DNA from: Lamellibrachia columna
Lineage: Eukaryota; Annelida; Polychaeta; Sabellida; Siboglinidae
DNA length: 64,000 bases
Direction of reading: 5' to 3'
Assembly (NCBI GenBank): GCA_963662155.1
Contig: OY759268.1
Coordinates: 9,230,868 to 9,294,867 of the forward strand
Position numbers and translations under genes: made by a program. The number at the start of each line of letters is the position of its first letter. Position 1 is the first letter of the stretch. Below the pieces are notes generated by a model that worked only from the letters and a program-made list of their open reading frames with translations, did not search any database and was not told the DNA's origin. Below, in pieces: positions 46,851 to 61,967 of the stretch.

Positions 46851-47359
46851 CTGCAGTGTGCAACAACGTATGCCGTTATTATCCGAAAACATTGTCGTAA
46901 GTGAGGTGTATCATATAAAGTGACAGAAAATAGACAACTCTATACCTCATATACTCAAAGAATTTGTTACTTCGTTTAATTTTAATTATTCGTAGCATAG
47001 AAAATCATTTAATAAAAGCAATATATATCATGAGTATTCATGTTATGTCATATATGGTGTGTTGAAATATTTGTTATCATTAATTAAGATATATATCCCA
47101 CTCACCAGATTTTTCACCTAAAGAAGTGACATCTAAATTTTAGATATAAGATAAACGTTCGGAGAAGAAATCCAACTATGTAAACTGTATATTAAAAAAA
47201 GTAATTTGCACAACGGTGTTAACTGGATACTTTTCAAGAATAGGCAACGTTGGCACGAATACTCAATACAGGTATGCGAGTACTATGTAATAGTCGTACT
47301 ATTATCAGCATAATACCACACAGGCAACAGTATTACAATATAAATCATGTCTTACGTAC

Positions 47360-48635
47360 CAGGATACAAGCTGAGCATTGATGCATCGGATGAAGTTGAA
47401 ATTAATGTTGTCGCTGATGTTGGTTGATCCAGTGATATTGTTGGATCAGACGGTCTTCTAGTTGTTGTCTTTGCTTCAGTCGTTGCTGGAGCAGTAGATG
47501 TTGCTGGTGTTGTAGTCGTTGTTGGTGATTTAATAGTTGAAATCAACGTTGTCGCTGATGGTGGTCCGACCGTTGATGGCGTTGGAGCGGCCAGTGCTGT
47601 ACTTGTTGTCGTTGCTTTAATCGCTGCTGCAGCTGTATTTGTTGCAGTTGTCGTAGTTGTTGTTGGTGATTTAGTAGTTATTGTGTCTACGCCCACTGCA
47701 AGCATACGATAATTGTAAAAACTGCCACGACGAGTGAATCTATTCATTTTATTGGAAGCAAGACATTTACGCACGATCTTCAAGCAAAATTACGAGGAAT
47801 GTACAGTGTTTATTGTTTTTGAAGTTATTACACGCACTGCCTGTATATCATTATTTCGTTTAACTACTACAAACCAGAGCATGGTTCAGATCTAATCAAG
47901 TAATTATTTTCAACTAAGTACATATATTATAGAATCGCAACATTTACTCGTTTCTGCCGAACCACGTTCACAGTGAATGCCGATATAACCAGTGGCGCAG
48001 TCGCATTTGTAGCCGTTCAGTTCATCCACGCATGTAGCACCATTTTCGCATGGGTTGCTTCGGCACTCTTTTATCTCTGTAAACGTAGGCATGGAGGTGT
48101 TTGTGGCATTACACAGTAATTCGTTGAGACGCAGAAGAATTGCAAACAAATATTGAGCCAGAACAACATGTCCAAAGTGGTACGTCATTAAATGTAAATA
48201 AACGTCTAGTGTCTATGCAATTAGAAAACAGAATTTATTGATATCAAATACCAACAACTAAGAAAGCGCACCTGAAGAACATTCCGGATCTGTGTAGCCA
48301 ACAAGGCATGCACAAGAATATGACATGTTGCCATTGACACACGTGCCACCGTTGAGGCATGGCGAGCTATCACACTCATTCACTTCTGCAAACCAATACA
48401 GCTGAATCATATGTATCATTGTCTAGGATAAGGCCGATACGCTATGTTGTAATGATTAACATACGACATTTGACATATATTTATATGCAGACTTTTCAGA
48501 TATTAATATACATACCGATATTGCAATCATATCCCGTGTAACCAGCATTGCACAAACATCTGTACGTAGAACCCGCTTGGTCACCTATACATGTTGCCCC
48601 GTTATTGCAACGTTTCGTTTTGCACAAGCCTGTAT
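47360..48635 (-). CDS. Array C unit 4
   Basis: Exons: Thr 47360-47695, C1 47948-48076, C2 48272-48385, C3 48516-48635. First unit with the shorter C2-C3 intron and a GTATGT donor at C3. C1 reads IGIHCERGSAET, and the Thr exon has AAAAIKATTT. Confidence 0.68.
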
Positions 48636-49144
48636 CTGCAGTGTGCAACAACGTATGCCGTTATTATCCGAAAACATTGTCGTAACTGAGGTGTATAATA
48701 TAAAGTGACAGAAAATAGACAACTCGATACCTCATATACTCAATGAATTTGTTTCTACGTTTAATTTTAATTATTCATAGCATAGAAAATCATTTAATTA
48801 AAGCAATATATATCATGCGTATTCATGTTATGTCGTACATGGTGTGTTGAAGTATTTGTTATCATTAATTAAGATATATATCCCACTCACCAGATTTTTC
48901 ACCTAAAGAATTGACATCTAAATTTTAGATATAAGATAAACGTTCGGAGAAGAAATCCAACTATGTAAACTGTATATTAAAAAAAGTAATTTGCACAACG
49001 GTGTTAACTGGATACTTTCAAGAATACGCAACGTTGGCACGAATGCTCAATACAGGTATGCGAGTACTATGTAATAGTCGTATTGTTATCAGCATAATAC
49101 CACACAGGCAACAGTATTACAATATAAAGTCATGTCTTACGTAC

Positions 49145-50418
49145 CAGGATACAAGCTGAGCATTGATGCATTGGATGAAGTTGAAATTAATGTTGTCGCT
49201 GATGTTGGTTGATCCAGTGATATCGTTGGATCAGACGGTCTTCTAGTTGTTGTCTTTGCTTCAGTCGTTGCTGGAGCAGTAGATGTTGCTGGTGTTGTAG
49301 TCGTTGTTGGTGATTTAATAGTTGAAATCAACGTTGTCGCTGATGGTGGTCCGACAGTTGATGGCGTTGGAGCGGCCAGTGCTGTACTTGTTGTTGTTGC
49401 TTCAGTCCCTGCTGCAGCTGTATTTGTTGCAGTTGTCGTAGTTGTTGTTGGTGATTTAGTAGTTATTGTTTCTACGCCCACTGCAAGCATACGATAATTG
49501 TAAAAACTGCCACGACGAGTGAATCTATTTATTTTATTGGAAGCAAGACATTTACGCACGATCTTCAAGCAAAATTACGAGGAATGTAGTGTTTATTGTT
49601 TTTGAAGTTATTACACGCATTGCCTGTATATCATTATTTCGTTTAACTACTATAAACCAGAGCATGGTTAAGATCTAATCAAATAATCATTTTCAACTAA
49701 GTACATATATTATAGAATCGCAACGTTTACTCGTTTCTCCCGAACCACGTTCACAGTGAAGGCCGATATAACCAGTGGCGCAGTCGCATTTGTAGCCGTT
49801 CAGTTCATCCACGCATGTAGCACCATTTTCGCATGGGTTGCTTCGGCACTCTTTTATCTCTGTAAACGTAGGCATGGAGGTGTTTGTGGCATTACACAGT
49901 AATTCGTTGAGACGCAGAAGAATTGCAAACAAATATTGAGCCAGAACAACATGTCCAAAGTGGTAAGTCATTAAGTGTAAATAAACGTCTAGTGTCTATG
50001 CAATTAGAAAACAGAATTTATTGATATCAAATACCAACAACTAAGAAAGCGCACCTGAAGAACATTCCGGATCTGTGTAGCCAACAAGGCATGCACAAGA
50101 ATATGACATGTTGCCATTGACACACGTGCCACCGTTGAGGCATGGCGAGCTATCACACTCATTCACTTCTGCAAACCAATACAGCTGAATCATATGAATC
50201 ATTGTCTAGGATAAGGCCGATACGCTATGTTGTAATGATTAACATACGACATTTGACATATTTTTATATGCAGACTTTTCAGATATTAATATACATACCG
50301 ATATTGCAATCATATCCCGTGTAACCAGCATTGCACAAACATCTGTACGTAGAACCCGCTTGGTCACCTATACATGTTGCCCCGTTATTGCAACGTTTCG
50401 TTTTGCACAAGCCTGTAT
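49145..50418 (-). CDS. Array C unit 5
   Basis: Exons: Thr 49145-49480, C1 49731-49859, C2 50055-50168, C3 50299-50418. All open, edges as in the consensus unit. The C1-Thr intron has GGAATGTAGTG, lacking the ACA of unit 4. Confidence 0.68.
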
Positions 50419-50927
50419 CTGCAGTGTGCAACAACGTATGCCGTTATTATCCGAAAACATTGTCGTAACTGAGGTGTATAATATAAAGTGACAGAAAATA
50501 GACAACTCGATACCTCATATACTCAATGAATTTGTTTCTACGTTTAATTTTAATTATTCATAGCATAGAAAATCATTTAATTAAAGCAATATATATCATG
50601 CGTATTCATGTTATGCCGTACATGGTGTGTTGAAGTATTTGTTATCATTAATTAAGATATATATCCCACTCACCAGATTTTTCACCTAAAGAATTGACAT
50701 CTAAATTTTAGATATAAGATAAACTTCGGAGAAGAAATCCAACTACGTAAACTGTATATTAAAAAAAGTAATTTGCACAACGGTGTTAACTGGATACTTT
50801 TCAAGAATACGCAACGTTGGCACGAATGCTCAATACAGGTATGCGAGTACTATGTAATAGTCGTATTGTTATCAGCATAATACCACACAGGCAACAGTAT
50901 TACAATATAAAGTCATGTCTTACGTAC

Positions 50928-52204
50928 CAGGATACAAGCTGAGAATTGATGCATCGGATGAAGTTGAAATTAATGTTGTCGCTGATGTTGGTTGATCCAG
51001 TGATATCGTTGGATCAGAAGGTCTTCTAGTTGTTGTCTTTGCTTCAGTCGTTGCTGGAGCAGTAGATGTTGCTGGTGTTGTAGTCGTTGTTGGTGATTTA
51101 ATAGTTGAAATCAACGTTGTCGCTGATGGTGGTCCGACAGTTGATGGCGTTGGAGCGGCCAGTGCTGTACTTGTTGTTGTTGCTTCAGTCCCTGCTGCAG
51201 CTGTATTTGTTGCAGTTGTCGTAGTTGTTGTTGGTGATTTAGTAGTTATTGTTTCTACGCCCACTGCAAGCATACGATAATTGTAAAAACTGCCACGACG
51301 AGTGAATCTATTTATTTTATTGGAAGCAAGATATTTACGCACGATCTTCAAGCAAAATTACGAGGAATGTACAGTGTTTATTTTTTTTTGAAGTTATTAC
51401 ACGCATTGCCTGTATATCATTATTTCGTTTAACTACTACAAACCAGAGCATGGTTCAGATCTAATCAAATAATCATTTTCAACTAAGTACATATATTATA
51501 GAATCGCAACATTTACTCGTTTCTCCCGAACCACGTTCACAGTGGAGGCCGATATAACCAGTGGCGCAGTCGCATTTGTAGCCGTTCAGTTCATCCACGC
51601 ATGTAGCACCATTTTCGCATGGGTTGCTTCGGCACTCTTTTATCTCTGTAAACGTAGGCATGGAGGTGTTTGTGGCATTACACAGTAATTCGTTGAGACG
51701 CAGAAGAATTGCAAACAAATATTGAGCCAGAACAACATGTCCAAAGTGGTACGTCATTAAGTGTAAATAAACGTCTAGTGTCTATGCAATTAGAAAACAG
51801 AATTTATTGATATCAAATACCAACAACTAAGAAAGCGCACCTGAAGAACATTCCGGATCTGTGTAGCCAACAAGGCATGCACAAGAATATGACATGTTGC
51901 CATTGACACACGTGCCACCGTTGAGGCATGGCGAGCTATCACACTCATTCACTTCTGCAAACCAATACAGCTGAATCATATGTATCAGTGTCTAGGATAA
52001 GGCCAATACGCTATGTTGTAATGATTAACATACGACATTTGACATATATTTACATACATACTTTTGAGATATTAATATACATACCGATATTGCAATCATA
52101 TCCCGTGTAACCAGCATTGCACAAACATCTGTACGTAGAACCCGCTTGGTCGCCTATACATGTTGCCCCGTTATTGCAACGTTTCGTTTTGCACAAGCCT
52201 GTAT
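50928..52204 (-). CDS. Array C unit 6
   Basis: Exons: Thr 50928-51263, C1 51517-51645, C2 51841-51954, C3 52085-52204. The Thr exon ends DASILSLYP (Met to Ile). The intron left of C3 has a local TACATACATAC change near 52051. Confidence 0.68.
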
Positions 52205-52710
52205 CTGCAGTGTGCAACAACGTATGCCGTTATTATCCGAAAACATTGTCGTAACTGAGGTGTATAATATAAAGTGAAAGAAAATAGACAACTCGATACC
52301 TCATATACTCAATGAATTTGTTTCTACGTTTAATTTTAATTATTCATAGCATAGAAAATCATTTAATTAAAGCAATATATATCATGCGTATTCATGTTAT
52401 GTCGTACATGGTGTGTTGAAGTATTTGTTATCATTAAGATATATATCCCACTCACCAGATTTTTCACCTAAAGAATTGACATCTAAATTTTAGATATAAG
52501 ATAAACGTTCGGAGAAGAAATCCAACTATGTAAACTGTATATTAAAAAAAGTAATTTGCACAACGGTGTTAACTGGATACTTTTCAAGAAAACGCAACGT
52601 TGGCACGAATGCTCAATACAGGTATGCGAGTACTATGTAATAGTCGTATTGTTATCAGCATAATACCACACAGGCAACAGTATTACAATATAAAGTCATG
52701 TCTTACGTAC

Positions 52711-53984
52711 CAGGATACAAGCTGAGCATTGATGCATTGGATGAAGTTGAAATTAATGTTGTCGCTGATGTTGGTTGATCCAGTGATATCGTTGGATCAG
52801 ACGGTCTTCTAGTTGTTGTCTTTGCTTCAGTCGTTGCTGGAGCAGTAGATGTTGCTGGTGTTGTAGTCGTTGTTGGTGATTTAATAGTTGAAATCAACGT
52901 TGTCGCTGATGGTGGTCCGACCGTTGATGGCGTTGGAGCGGCCAGTGCTGTACTTGTTGTCGTTGCTTCAGTCGCTGCTGCAGCTGTATTTGTTGCAGTT
53001 GTCGTAGTTGTTGTTGGTGATTTAGTAGTTATTGTGTCTACGCCCACTGCAAGCATACGATAATTGTAAAAACTGCCACGACGAGTGAATCTTTTTATTT
53101 TATTGGAAGCAAGACATTTACGCACGATCTTCAAGCAAAATTACGAGGAATGTAGTGTTTATTGTTTTTGAAGTTATTACACGCATTGCCTGTATATCAT
53201 TATTTCGTTTAACTACTATAAACCAGAGCATGGTTAAGATCTAATCAAATAATCATTTTCAACTAAGTACATATATTATAGAATCGCAACGTTTACTCGT
53301 TTCTCCCGAACCACGTTCACAGTGAAGGCCGATATAACCAGTGGCGCAGTCGCATTTGTAGCCGTTCAGTTCATCCACGCATGTAGCACCATTTTCGCAT
53401 GGGTTGCTTCGGCATTCTTTTATCTCTGTAAACGTAAGCATGGAGGTGTTTGTGGCATTACACAGTAATTCGTTGAGACGCAGAAGAATTGCAAACAAAT
53501 ATTAAGCCAGAACAACATGTCCAAAGTGGTAAGTCATTAAGTGTAAATAAACGTCTAGTGTATATGCAATTAGAAAAGAGAATTTATTGATATCAAATAC
53601 CAACAACTAAGAAAGCGCACCTGAAGAACATTCCGGATCTGTGTAGCCAACAAGGCATGCACAAGAATATGACATGTTGCCATTGACACACGTGCCACCG
53701 TTGAGGCATGGCGAGCTATCACACTCATTCACTTCTGCAAACCAATACAGCTGAATCATATGAATCATTGTCTAGGATAAGGCCGATACGCTATGTTGTA
53801 ATGATTAACATACGACATTTGACATATTTTTATATGCAGACTTTTCAGATATTAATATACATACCGATATTGCAATCATATCCCGTGTAACCAGCATTGC
53901 ACAAACATCTGTACGTAGAACCCGCTTGGTCGCCTATACATGTTGCCCCGTTATTGCAACGTTTCGTTTTGCACAAGCCTGTAT
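52711..53984 (-). CDS. Array C unit 7
   Basis: Exons: Thr 52711-53046, C1 53297-53425, C2 53621-53734, C3 53865-53984. Shares TAAGCATGG (upstream of C1) and an AAAGAG variant with unit 8, so units 7 and 8 are sister copies. Confidence 0.68.
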
Positions 53985-54494
53985 CTGCAGTGTGCAACAA
54001 CGTATGCCGTTATTATCCGAAAACATTGTCGTAACTGAGGTGTATAATATAAAGTGACAGAAAATAGACAACTCGATACCTCATATACTCTATGAATTTG
54101 TTTCTACGTTTAATTTTAATTATTCATAGCATAGAAAATCATTTAATTAAAGCAATATATATCATGCGTATTCATGTTATGCCGTACATGGTGTGTTGAA
54201 GTATTTGTTATCATTAATTAAGATATATATCCCACTCACCAGATTTTTCACCTAAAGAATTGACATCTAAATTTTAGATATAAGATAAACGTTCGGAGAA
54301 GAAATCCAACTATGTAAACTGTATATTAAAAAAAGTAATTTGCACAACGGTGTTAACTGGATACTTTTCAAGAATACGCAACGTTGGCACGAATGCTCAA
54401 TACAGGTATGCGAGTACTATGTAATAGTCGTATTGTTATCAGCATAATACCACACAGGCAACAGTATTACAATATAAAGTCATGTCTTACGTAC

Positions 54495-55768
54495 CAGGAT
54501 ACAAGCTGAGCATTGATGCATTGGATGAAGTTGAAATTAATGTTGTCGCTGATGTTGGTTGATCCAGTGATATCGTTGGATCAGACGGTCTTCTAGTTGT
54601 TGTCTTTGCTTCAGTCGTTGCTGGAGCAGTAGATGTTGCTGGTGTTGTAGTCGTTGTTGGTGATTTAATAGTTGAAATCAACGTTGTCGCTGATAGTGGT
54701 CCGACCGTTGATGGCGTTGGAGCGGCCAGTGCTGTACTTGTTGTCGTTGCTTCAGTCGCTGCTGCAGCTGTATTTGTTGCAGTTGTCGTAGATGTTGTTG
54801 GTGATTTAGTAGTTATTGTGTCTACGCCCACTGCAAGCATACGATAATTGTAAAAACTGCCACGACGAGTGAATCTTTTTATTTTATTGGAAGCAAGACA
54901 TTTACGCACGATCTTCAAGCAAAATTACGAGGAATGTAGTGTTTATTGTTTTTGAAGTTATTACACGCATTGCCTGTATATCATTATTTCGTTTAACTAC
55001 TATAAACCAGAGCATGGTTAAGATCTAATCAAATAATCATTTTCAACTAAGTACATATATTATAGAATCGCAACGTTTACTCGTTTCTCCCGAACCACGT
55101 TCACAGTGAAGGCCGATATAACCAGTGGCGCAGTCGCATTTGTAGCCGTTCAGTTCATCCACGCATGTAGCACCATTTTCGCATGGGTTGCTTCGGCATT
55201 CTTTTATCTCTGTAAACGTAAGCATGGAGGTGTTTGTGGCATTACACAGTAATTCGTTGAGACGCAGAAGAATTGCAAACAAATATTAAGCCAGAACAAC
55301 ATGTCCAAATTGGTAAGTCATTAAGTGTAAATAAACGTCTAGTGTATATGCAATTAGAAAAGAGAATGTATTGATATCAAATACCAACAACTAAGAAAGC
55401 GCACCTGAAGAACATTCCGGATCTGTGTAGCCAACAAGGCATGCACAAGAATATGACATGTTGCCATTGACACACGTGCCACCGTTGAGGCATGGCGAGC
55501 TATCACACTCATTCACTTCTGCAAACCAATACAGCTGAATCATATGAATCATTGTCTAGGATAAGGCCGATACGCTATGTTGTAATGATTAACATACGAC
55601 ATTTGACATATTTTTATATGCAGACTTTTCAGATATTAATATACATACCGATATTGCAATCATATCCCGTGTAACCAGCATTGCACAAACATCTGTACGT
55701 AGAACCCGCTTGGTCGCCTATACATGTTGCCCCGTTATTGCAACGTTTCGTTTTGCACAAGCCTGTAT
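54495..55768 (-). CDS. Array C unit 8
   Basis: Exons: Thr 54495-54830, C1 55081-55209, C2 55405-55518, C3 55649-55768. The Thr exon has [10 protein letters not shown] and VGPLSATT single changes relative to unit 7. Confidence 0.68.
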
Positions 55769-56279
55769 CTGCAGTGTGCAACAACGTCTGCCGTTATTAT
55801 CCGAAAACATTGTCGTAACTGAGGTGTATAATATAAAGTGACAGAAAATAGACAACTCGATACCTCATATACTCAATGAATTTGTTTCTACGTTTAATTT
55901 TAATTATTCATAGCAAAGAAAATCATTTAATTAAAGCAATATATATCATGCGTATTCATGTTATGTCGTACATGGTGTGTTGAAGTATTTGTTATCATTA
56001 ATTAAGATATATATCCCACTCACCAGATTTTTCACCTAAAGAATTGACATCTAAATTTTAGATATAAGATAAACGTTCGGAGAAGAAATCCAACTATGTA
56101 AACTGTATATATTAAAAAAGTAATTTGCACAACGGTGTTAACTGGATACTTTTCAAGAATACGCAACGTTGGCACGAATGCTCAATACAGGTATGCGAGT
56201 ACTATGTAATAGTCGTATTGTTATCAGCATAATACCACACAGGCAACAGTATTACAATATAAAGTCATGTCTTACGTAC

Positions 56280-57553
56280 CAGGATACAAGCTGAGCATTG
56301 ATGCATTGGATGAAGTTGAAATTAATGTTGTCGCTGATGTTGGTTGATCCAGTGATATCGTTGGATCAGACGGTCTTCTAGTTGTTGTCTTTGCTTCAGT
56401 CGTTGCTGGAGCAGTAGATGTTGCTGGTGTTGTAGTCGTTGTTGGTGATTTAATAGTTGAAATCAACGTTGTCGCTGATGGTGGTCCGACCGTTGATGGC
56501 GTTGGAGCGGCCAGTGCTGTACTTGTTGTCGTTGCTTCAGTCCCTGCTGCAGCTGTATTTGTTGCAGTTGTCGTAGTTGTTGTTGGTGATTTAGTAGTTA
56601 TTGTGTCTACGCCCACTGCAAGCATACGATAATTGTAAAAACTGCCACGACGAGTGAATCTATTTATTTTATTGGAAGCAAGACATTTACGCACAATCTT
56701 CAAGCAAAATTACGAGGAATGTAGTGTTTATTGTTTTTGAAGTTATTACACGCATTGCCTGTATATCATTATTTCGTTTAACTACTATAAACCAGAGCAT
56801 GGTTAAGATCTAATCAAATAATCATTTTCAACTAAGTACATATATTATAGAATCGCAACGTTTACTCGTTTCTCCCGAACCACGTTCACAGTGAAGGCCG
56901 ATATAACCAGTGGCGCAGTCGCATTTGTAGCCGTTCAGTTCATCCACGCATGTAGCACCATTTTCGCATGGGTTGCTTCGGCACTCTTTTATCTCTGTAA
57001 ACGTAGGCATGGAGGTGTTTGTGGCATTACACAGTAATTCGTTGAGACGCAGAAGAATTGCAAACAAATATTGAGCCAGAACAACATGTCCAAAGTGGTA
57101 AGTCATTAAGTGTAAATAAACGTCTAGTGTCTATGCAATTAGAAAACAGAATTTATTGATATCAAATACCAACAACTAAGAAAGCGCACCTGAAGAACAT
57201 TCCGGATCTGTGTAGCCAACAAGGCATGCACAAGAATATGACATGTTGCCATTGACACACGTGCCACCGTTGAGGCATGGCGAGCTATCACACTCATTCA
57301 CTTCTGCAAACCAATACAGCTGAATCATATGAATCATTGTCTAGGATAAGGCCGATACGCTATGTTGTAATGATTAACATACGACATTTGACATATTTTT
57401 ATATGCAGACTTTTCAGATATTAATATACATACCGATATTGCAATCATATCCCGTGTAACCAGCATTGCACAAACATCTGTACGTAGAACCCGCTTGGTC
57501 GCCTATACATGTTGCCCCGTTATTGCAACGTTTCGTTTTGCACAAGCCTGTAT
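56280..57553 (-). CDS. Array C unit 9
   Basis: Exons: Thr 56280-56615, C1 56866-56994, C2 57190-57303, C3 57434-57553. Start of the almost identical block. The intron left of its Thr exon still carries GTCGTACATGG and a TATATATT variant. Confidence 0.7.
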
Positions 57554-58063
57554 CTGCAGTGTGCAACAACGTATGCCGTTATTATCCGAAAACATTGTCG
57601 TAACTGAGGTGTATAATATAAAGTGACAGAAAATAGACAACTCGATACCTCATATACTCTATGAATTTGTTTCTACGTTTAATTTTAATTATTCATAGCA
57701 TAGAAAATCATTTAATTAAAGCAATATATATCATGCGTATTCATGTTATGCCGTACATGGTGTGTTGAAGTATTTGTTATCATTAATTAAGATATATATC
57801 CCACTCACCAGATTTTTCACCTAAAGAATTGACATCTAAATTTTAGATATAAGATAAACGTTCGGAGAAGAAATCCAACTATGTAAACTGTATATTAAAA
57901 AAAGTAATTTGCACAACGGTGTTAACTGGATACTTTTCAAGAATACGCAACGTTGGCACGAATGCTCAATACAGGTATGCGAGTACTATGTAATAGTCGT
58001 ATTGTTATCAGCATAATACCACACAGGCAACAGTATTACAATATAAAGTCATGTCTTACGTAC

Positions 58064-59337
58064 CAGGATACAAGCTGAGCATTGATGCATTGGATGAAGT
58101 TGAAATTAATGTTGTCGCTGATGTTGGTTGATCCAGTGATATCGTTGGATCAGACGGTCTTCTAGTTGTTGTCTTTGCTTCAGTCGTTGCTGGAGCAGTA
58201 GATGTTGCTGGTGTTGTAGTCGTTGTTGGTGATTTAATAGTTGAAATCAACGTTGTCGCTGATGGTGGTCCGACCGTTGATGGCGTTGGAGCGGCCAGTG
58301 CTGTACTTGTTGTCGTTGCTTCAGTCCCTGCTGCAGCTGTATTTGTTGCAGTTGTCGTAGTTGTTGTTGGTGATTTAGTAGTTATTGTGTCTACGCCCAC
58401 TGCAAGCATACGATAATTGTAAAAACTGCCACGACGAGTGAATCTATTTATTTTATTGGAAGCAAGACATTTACGCACAATCTTCAAGCAAAATTACGAG
58501 GAATGTAGTGTTTATTGTTTTTGAAGTTATTACACGCATTGCCTGTATATCATTATTTCGTTTAACTACTATAAACCAGAGCATGGTTAAGATCTAATCA
58601 AATAATCATTTTCAACTAAGTACATATATTATAGAATCGCAACGTTTACTCGTTTCTCCCGAACCACGTTCACAGTGAAGGCCGATATAACCAGTGGCGC
58701 AGTCGCATTTGTAGCCGTTCAGTTCATCCACGCATGTAGCACCATTTTCGCATGGGTTGCTTCGGCACTCTTTTATCTCTGTAAACGTAGGCATGGAGGT
58801 GTTTGTGGCATTACACAGTAATTCGTTGAGACGCAGAAGAATTGCAAACAAATATTGAGCCAGAACAACATGTCCAAAGTGGTAAGTCATTAAGTGTAAA
58901 TAAACGTCTAGTGTCTATGCAATTAGAAAACAGAATTTATTGATATCAAATACCAACAACTAAGAAAGCGCACCTGAAGAACATTCCGGATCTGTGTAGC
59001 CAACAAGGCATGCACAAGAATATGACATGTTGCCATTGACACACGTGCCACCGTTGAGGCATGGCGAGCTATCACACTCATTCACTTCTGCAAACCAATA
59101 CAGCTGAATCATATGAATCATTGTCTAGGATAAGGCCGATACGCTATGTTGTAATGATTAACATACGACATTTGACATATTTTTATATGCAGACTTTTCA
59201 GATATTAATATACATACCGATATTGCAATCATATCCCGTGTAACCAGCATTGCACAAACATCTGTACGTAGAACCCGCTTGGTCGCCTATACATGTTGCC
59301 CCGTTATTGCAACGTTTCGTTTTGCACAAGCCTGTAT
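58064..59337 (-). CDS. Array C unit 10
   Basis: Exons: Thr 58064-58399, C1 58650-58778, C2 58974-59087, C3 59218-59337. Coding sequence appears identical to units 9, 11 and 12 on inspection. Confidence 0.7.
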
Positions 59338-59847
59338 CTGCAGTGTGCAACAACGTATGCCGTTATTATCCGAAAACATTGTCGTAACTGAGGTGTATAA
59401 TATAAAGTGACAGAAAATAGACAACTCGATACCTCATATACTCTATGAATTTGTTTCTACGTTTAATTTTAATTATTCATAGCATAGAAAATCATTTAAT
59501 TAAAGCAATATATATCATGCGTATTCATGTTATGCCGTACATGGTGTGTTGAAGTATTTGTTATCATTAATTAAGATATATATCCCACTCACCAGATTTT
59601 TCACCTAAAGAATTGACATCTAAATTTTAGATATAAGATAAACGTTCGGAGAAGAAATCCAACTATGTAAACTGTATATTAAAAAAAGTAATTTGCACAA
59701 CGGTGTTAACTGGATACTTTTCAAGAATACGCAACGTTGGCACGAATGCTCAATACAGGTATGCGAGTACTATGTAATAGTCGTATTGTTATCAGCATAA
59801 TACCACACAGGCAACAGTATTACAATATAAAGTCATGTCTTACGTAC

Positions 59848-61121
59848 CAGGATACAAGCTGAGCATTGATGCATTGGATGAAGTTGAAATTAATGTTGTC
59901 GCTGATGTTGGTTGATCCAGTGATATCGTTGGATCAGACGGTCTTCTAGTTGTTGTCTTTGCTTCAGTCGTTGCTGGAGCAGTAGATGTTGCTGGTGTTG
60001 TAGTCGTTGTTGGTGATTTAATAGTTGAAATCAACGTTGTCGCTGATGGTGGTCCGACCGTTGATGGCGTTGGAGCGGCCAGTGCTGTACTTGTTGTCGT
60101 TGCTTCAGTCCCTGCTGCAGCTGTATTTGTTGCAGTTGTCGTAGTTGTTGTTGGTGATTTAGTAGTTATTGTGTCTACGCCCACTGCAAGCATACGATAA
60201 TTGTAAAAACTGCCACGACGAGTGAATCTATTTATTTTATTGGAAGCAAGACATTTACGCACAATCTTCAAGCAAAATTACGAGGAATGTAGTGTTTATT
60301 GTTTTTGAAGTTATTACACGCATTGCCTGTATATCATTATTTCGTTTAACTACTATAAACCAGAGCATGGTTAAGATCTAATCAAATAATCATTTTCAAC
60401 TAAGTACATATATTATAGAATCGCAACGTTTACTCGTTTCTCCCGAACCACGTTCACAGTGAAGGCCGATATAACCAGTGGCGCAGTCGCATTTGTAGCC
60501 GTTCAGTTCATCCACGCATGTAGCACCATTTTCGCATGGGTTGCTTCGGCACTCTTTTATCTCTGTAAACGTAGGCATGGAGGTGTTTGTGGCATTACAC
60601 AGTAATTCGTTGAGACGCAGAAGAATTGCAAACAAATATTGAGCCAGAACAACATGTCCAAAGTGGTAAGTCATTAAGTGTCAATAAACGTCTAGTGTCT
60701 ATGCAATTAGAAAAGAGAATTTATTGATATCAAATACCAACAACTAAGAAAGCGCACCTGAAGAACATTCCGGATCTGTGTAGCCAACAAGGCATGCACA
60801 AGAATATGACATGTTGCCATTGACACACGTGCCACCGTTGAGGCATGGCGAGCTATCACACTCATTCACTTCTGCAAACCAATACAGCTGAATCATATGA
60901 ATCATTGTCTAGGATAAGGCCGATACGCTATGTTGTAATGATTAACATACGACATTTGACATATTTTTATATGCAGACTTTTCAGATATTAATATACATA
61001 CCGATATTGCAATCATATCCCGTGTAACCAGCATTGCACAAACATCTGTACGTAGAACCCGCTTGGTCGCCTATACATGTTGCCCCGTTATTGCAACGTT
61101 TCGTTTTGCACAAGCCTGTAT
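59848..61121 (-). CDS. Array C unit 11
   Basis: Exons: Thr 59848-60183, C1 60434-60562, C2 60758-60871, C3 61002-61121. Carries GTGTCAATAAACG left of C2, shared only with unit 12, so these two are the closest pair. Confidence 0.7.
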
Positions 61122-61631
61122 CTGCAGTGTGCAACAACGTATGCCGTTATTATCCGAAAACATTGTCGTAACTGAGGTGTATAATATAAAGTGACAGAAA
61201 ATAGACAACTCGATACCTCATATACTCTATGAATTTGTTTCTACGTTTAATTTTAATTATTCATAGCATAGAAAATCATTTAATTAAAGCAATATATATC
61301 ATGCGTATTCATGTTATGCCGTACATGGTGTGTTGAAGTATTTGTTATCATTAATTAAGATATATATCCCACTCACCAGATTTTTCACCTAAAGAATTGA
61401 CATCTAAATTTTAGATATAAGATAAACGTTCGGAGAAGAAATCCAACTATGTAAACTGTATATTAAAAAAAGTAATTTGCACAACGGTGTTAACTGGATA
61501 CTTTTCAAGAATACGCAACGTTGGCACGAATGCTCAATACAGGTATGCGAGTACTATGTAATAGTCGTATTGTTATCAGCATAATACCACACAGGCAACA
61601 GTATTACAATATAAAGTCATGTCTTACGTAC

Positions 61632-61967
61632 CAGGATACAAGCTGAGCATTGATGCATTGGATGAAGTTGAAATTAATGTTGTCGCTGATGTTGGTTGAT
61701 CCAGTGATATCGTTGGATCAGACGGTCTTCTAGTTGTTGTCTTTGCTTCAGTCGTTGCTGGAGCAGTAGATGTTGCTGGTGTTGTAGTCGTTGTTGGTGA
61801 TTTAATAGTTGAAATCAACGTTGTCGCTGATGGTGGTCCGACCGTTGATGGCGTTGGAGCGGCCAGTGCTGTACTTGTTGTCGTTGCTTCAGTCCCTGCT
61901 GCAGCTGTATTTGTTGCAGTTGTCGTAGTTGTTGTTGGTGATTTAGTAGTTATTGTGTCTACGCCCA
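61632..61967 (-). CDS. Array C unit 12, Thr-rich exon (representative)
   Basis: 112 codons, phase 1-1. Acceptor TATGCTTGCAG, donor G|GTACGTAAG (a second GTAAG four bases on would be phase 2). It begins [11 protein letters not shown] and is made of Thr runs ([20 protein letters not shown]), Ala-rich joints and a duplicated SATTLIST motif near residues 58 and 98. Such composition is typical of mucin-type O-glycosylated stalks. No cysteine is present. Confidence 0.7.

Noticed and set aside
48359..48541. 60-codon plus-strand frame repeated in array C units
   Set aside because: It overlaps the C2 exon and intron on the opposite strand, with no recognisable domain.
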